This document shows, piece after piece, positions 63,324-64,000 of a DNA stretch of 64,000 nucleotides. How positions within the stretch are numbered: the stretch's first letter is position 1; the number at the start of each line of letters is the position of its first letter. Under the pieces are notes generated by a model. That model searched no databases, had not been told where the DNA came from, and worked only from the letters and a program-made list of their open reading frames with translations. Source of the stretch: an uncultured Butyricicoccus sp. (lineage in GTDB: Bacteria > Bacillota > Clostridia > Oscillospirales > Butyricicoccaceae); assembly GCA_944384745.1 (NCBI GenBank), contig CALWUO010000002.1, forward strand, positions 62,001 to 126,000, in the 5' to 3' direction. The translations under genes and the position numbers were made by a program.

Positions 63324-63470
63324 GCATAATCCTCCAATAAATACACGTTAATGATATCATAAAAGTAATATAAACACAAGGTTTTAACACATATAAAAAC
63401 AGTTGGCTTTACAATATATTTGCAATATGTTACACTAAAAACAACATTTTGTAATCATAGGAGGTTGACA

Positions 63471-64000
63471 ATGCTTACAGAATTTTCAAGAACTGAATTG
63501 CTTTTAGGCAGTGAGGCTATGAAAAAATTAATAAACGCTAAAGTAGCAGTTTTTGGCGTTGGTGGAGTTGGTGGAGCTTGTTGTGAAGTTCTCGCTAGAA
63601 CTGGTATATCCAATATCACTTTAATAGATGGTGATGATATTTCAATAACTAATAGAAATCGCCAAATTATCGCACTAAATTCAACAACTGGTATGTCAAA
63701 AGCCGTGGCAATGGCGGATAGAATTAAAGATATAAACCCAAACTGCAATGTAACAGCTTTAAAGCTTTTTCTAACTGAACAAAGTGATTTTGATTTTACT
63801 AAATTTGATTATATAATAGATGCAATAGATACTGTATCTGCTAAACTTTTTATGATAGAAAAATGTTATAAACAAGGCGTTAATATCATTTCAAGTATGG
63901 GTACAGGAAATAAGCTTGACCCAACCAAATTTGAAGTAACAGATATTTATAAAACTTCGGTTTGCCCGCTCGCTAGAGTTATGAGAAAAGAACTCAAAAA
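63471..64000 (+). CDS. tcdA: tRNA threonylcarbamoyladenosine dehydratase TcdA (3' end outside window)
   Basis: TcdA cyclises t6A37 of tRNA to ct6A. The frame stays open to the window end. The visible 176 residues have FSRTELLLGSEAMKKL, then the ATP-binding FGVGGVGGACCEVLARTG, LIDGDDISITNRNRQIIAL and DAIDTVSAKLFMIEKC, typical of the HesA/MoeB/ThiF superfamily and best fitting TcdA (CsdL). AGGAGG lies eight bases before the ATG. It shares the t6A pathway with tsaC in this window. Confidence 0.88.
   Translation, partial: MLTEFSRTELLLGSEAMKKLINAKVAVFGVGGVGGACCEVLARTGISNITLIDGDDISITNRNRQIIALNSTTGMSKAVAMADRIKDINPNCNVTALKLFLTEQSDFDFTKFDYIIDAIDTVSAKLFMIEKCYKQGVNIISSMGTGNKLDPTKFEVTDIYKTSVCPLARVMRKELK

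Overview
The window is an AT-rich chromosomal segment from an anaerobic, spore-forming member of the Firmicutes, most likely class Clostridia and probably an Oscillospiraceae/Ruminococcaceae-type gut organism. The evidence is the oriC-side order jag-mnmE-mnmG-rsmG-noc-parA-parB, sporulation and germination genes (spoVAD, spoVAE, a SleC-type cortex-lytic protein), anaerobic metabolism (NrdD/NrdG, a six-subunit Rnf complex), SLH and Rrf2 proteins, and Gram-positive promoters and ribosome-binding sites. I saw no prophage, insertion sequence, integrase or CRISPR array.

Layout. 1-9.6 kb: the origin-side block (jag, mnmE, mnmG, rsmG, noc, parA, parB, a small membrane coiled-coil protein, serS), all on the + strand. 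Here parA has no ATG/GTG/TTG start and seems to begin at ATT. 9.6-19.4 kb, - strand: a SleC-like cortex-lytic enzyme split into separate genes plus an extra peptidoglycan-binding protein, asparagine synthetase, a mannitol-dehydrogenase-family enzyme, a TepA/ClpP-like protease and a small type IV pilus/type II secretion-like operon without an ATPase. 19.5-31.7 kb: tsaC/sua5, coaE, an M18 aminopeptidase, ptsI, spoVAD-spoVAE, a zinc-ribbon membrane protein, pepF, an SLH/DHHW surface protein and a cation/proton antiporter behind a fluoride riboswitch. 31.9-40 kb: a TtcA-like thiolase, an unidentified RNA, tRNA-Leu(UAG), apgM, an NSS transporter, a membrane glycosyltransferase with an operator-like palindrome on its promoter, and a DUF4914-type P-loop protein. 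40-47.5 kb: a three-subunit molybdenum hydroxylase, a second unidentified RNA, an OGG-type glycosylase, a PsiE-like protein, DUF4250, an inositol-monophosphatase-family enzyme and an EamA transporter. 47.5-64 kb: the rnfCDGEAB operon, a kinase-like protein whose phospho-acceptor His is replaced by Tyr, gap, an O-antigen-ligase-like protein, a ferritin-like protein, nrdD with its glycyl-radical domain on a separate small gene, nrdG, an acyltransferase-like membrane protein, pyrE, an Rrf2 regulator and the start of tcdA.

How the parts fit. ParA, ParB and Noc are accompanied by six identical 16-bp parS-like sites between 5.8 and 26.7 kb, and by two DnaA-box clusters (2.0-2.1 kb and 16.56-16.67 kb). 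The first 27 kb therefore looks like an origin-proximal segregation zone. Rnf, the anaerobic ribonucleotide reductase and the molybdenum hydroxylase reflect anaerobic redox metabolism. MnmE, MnmG, TsaC, TtcA-like and TcdA are five separate tRNA-modification functions spread over the window.

The most notable items are the split NrdD, the fluoride riboswitch on an antiporter, the split SleC, the AUU-start parA, the parS/DnaA-box landscape, the ATPase-less pilus operon, the uncharacterised DUF4914 P-loop protein and two unidentified RNAs with clear promoters or terminators.
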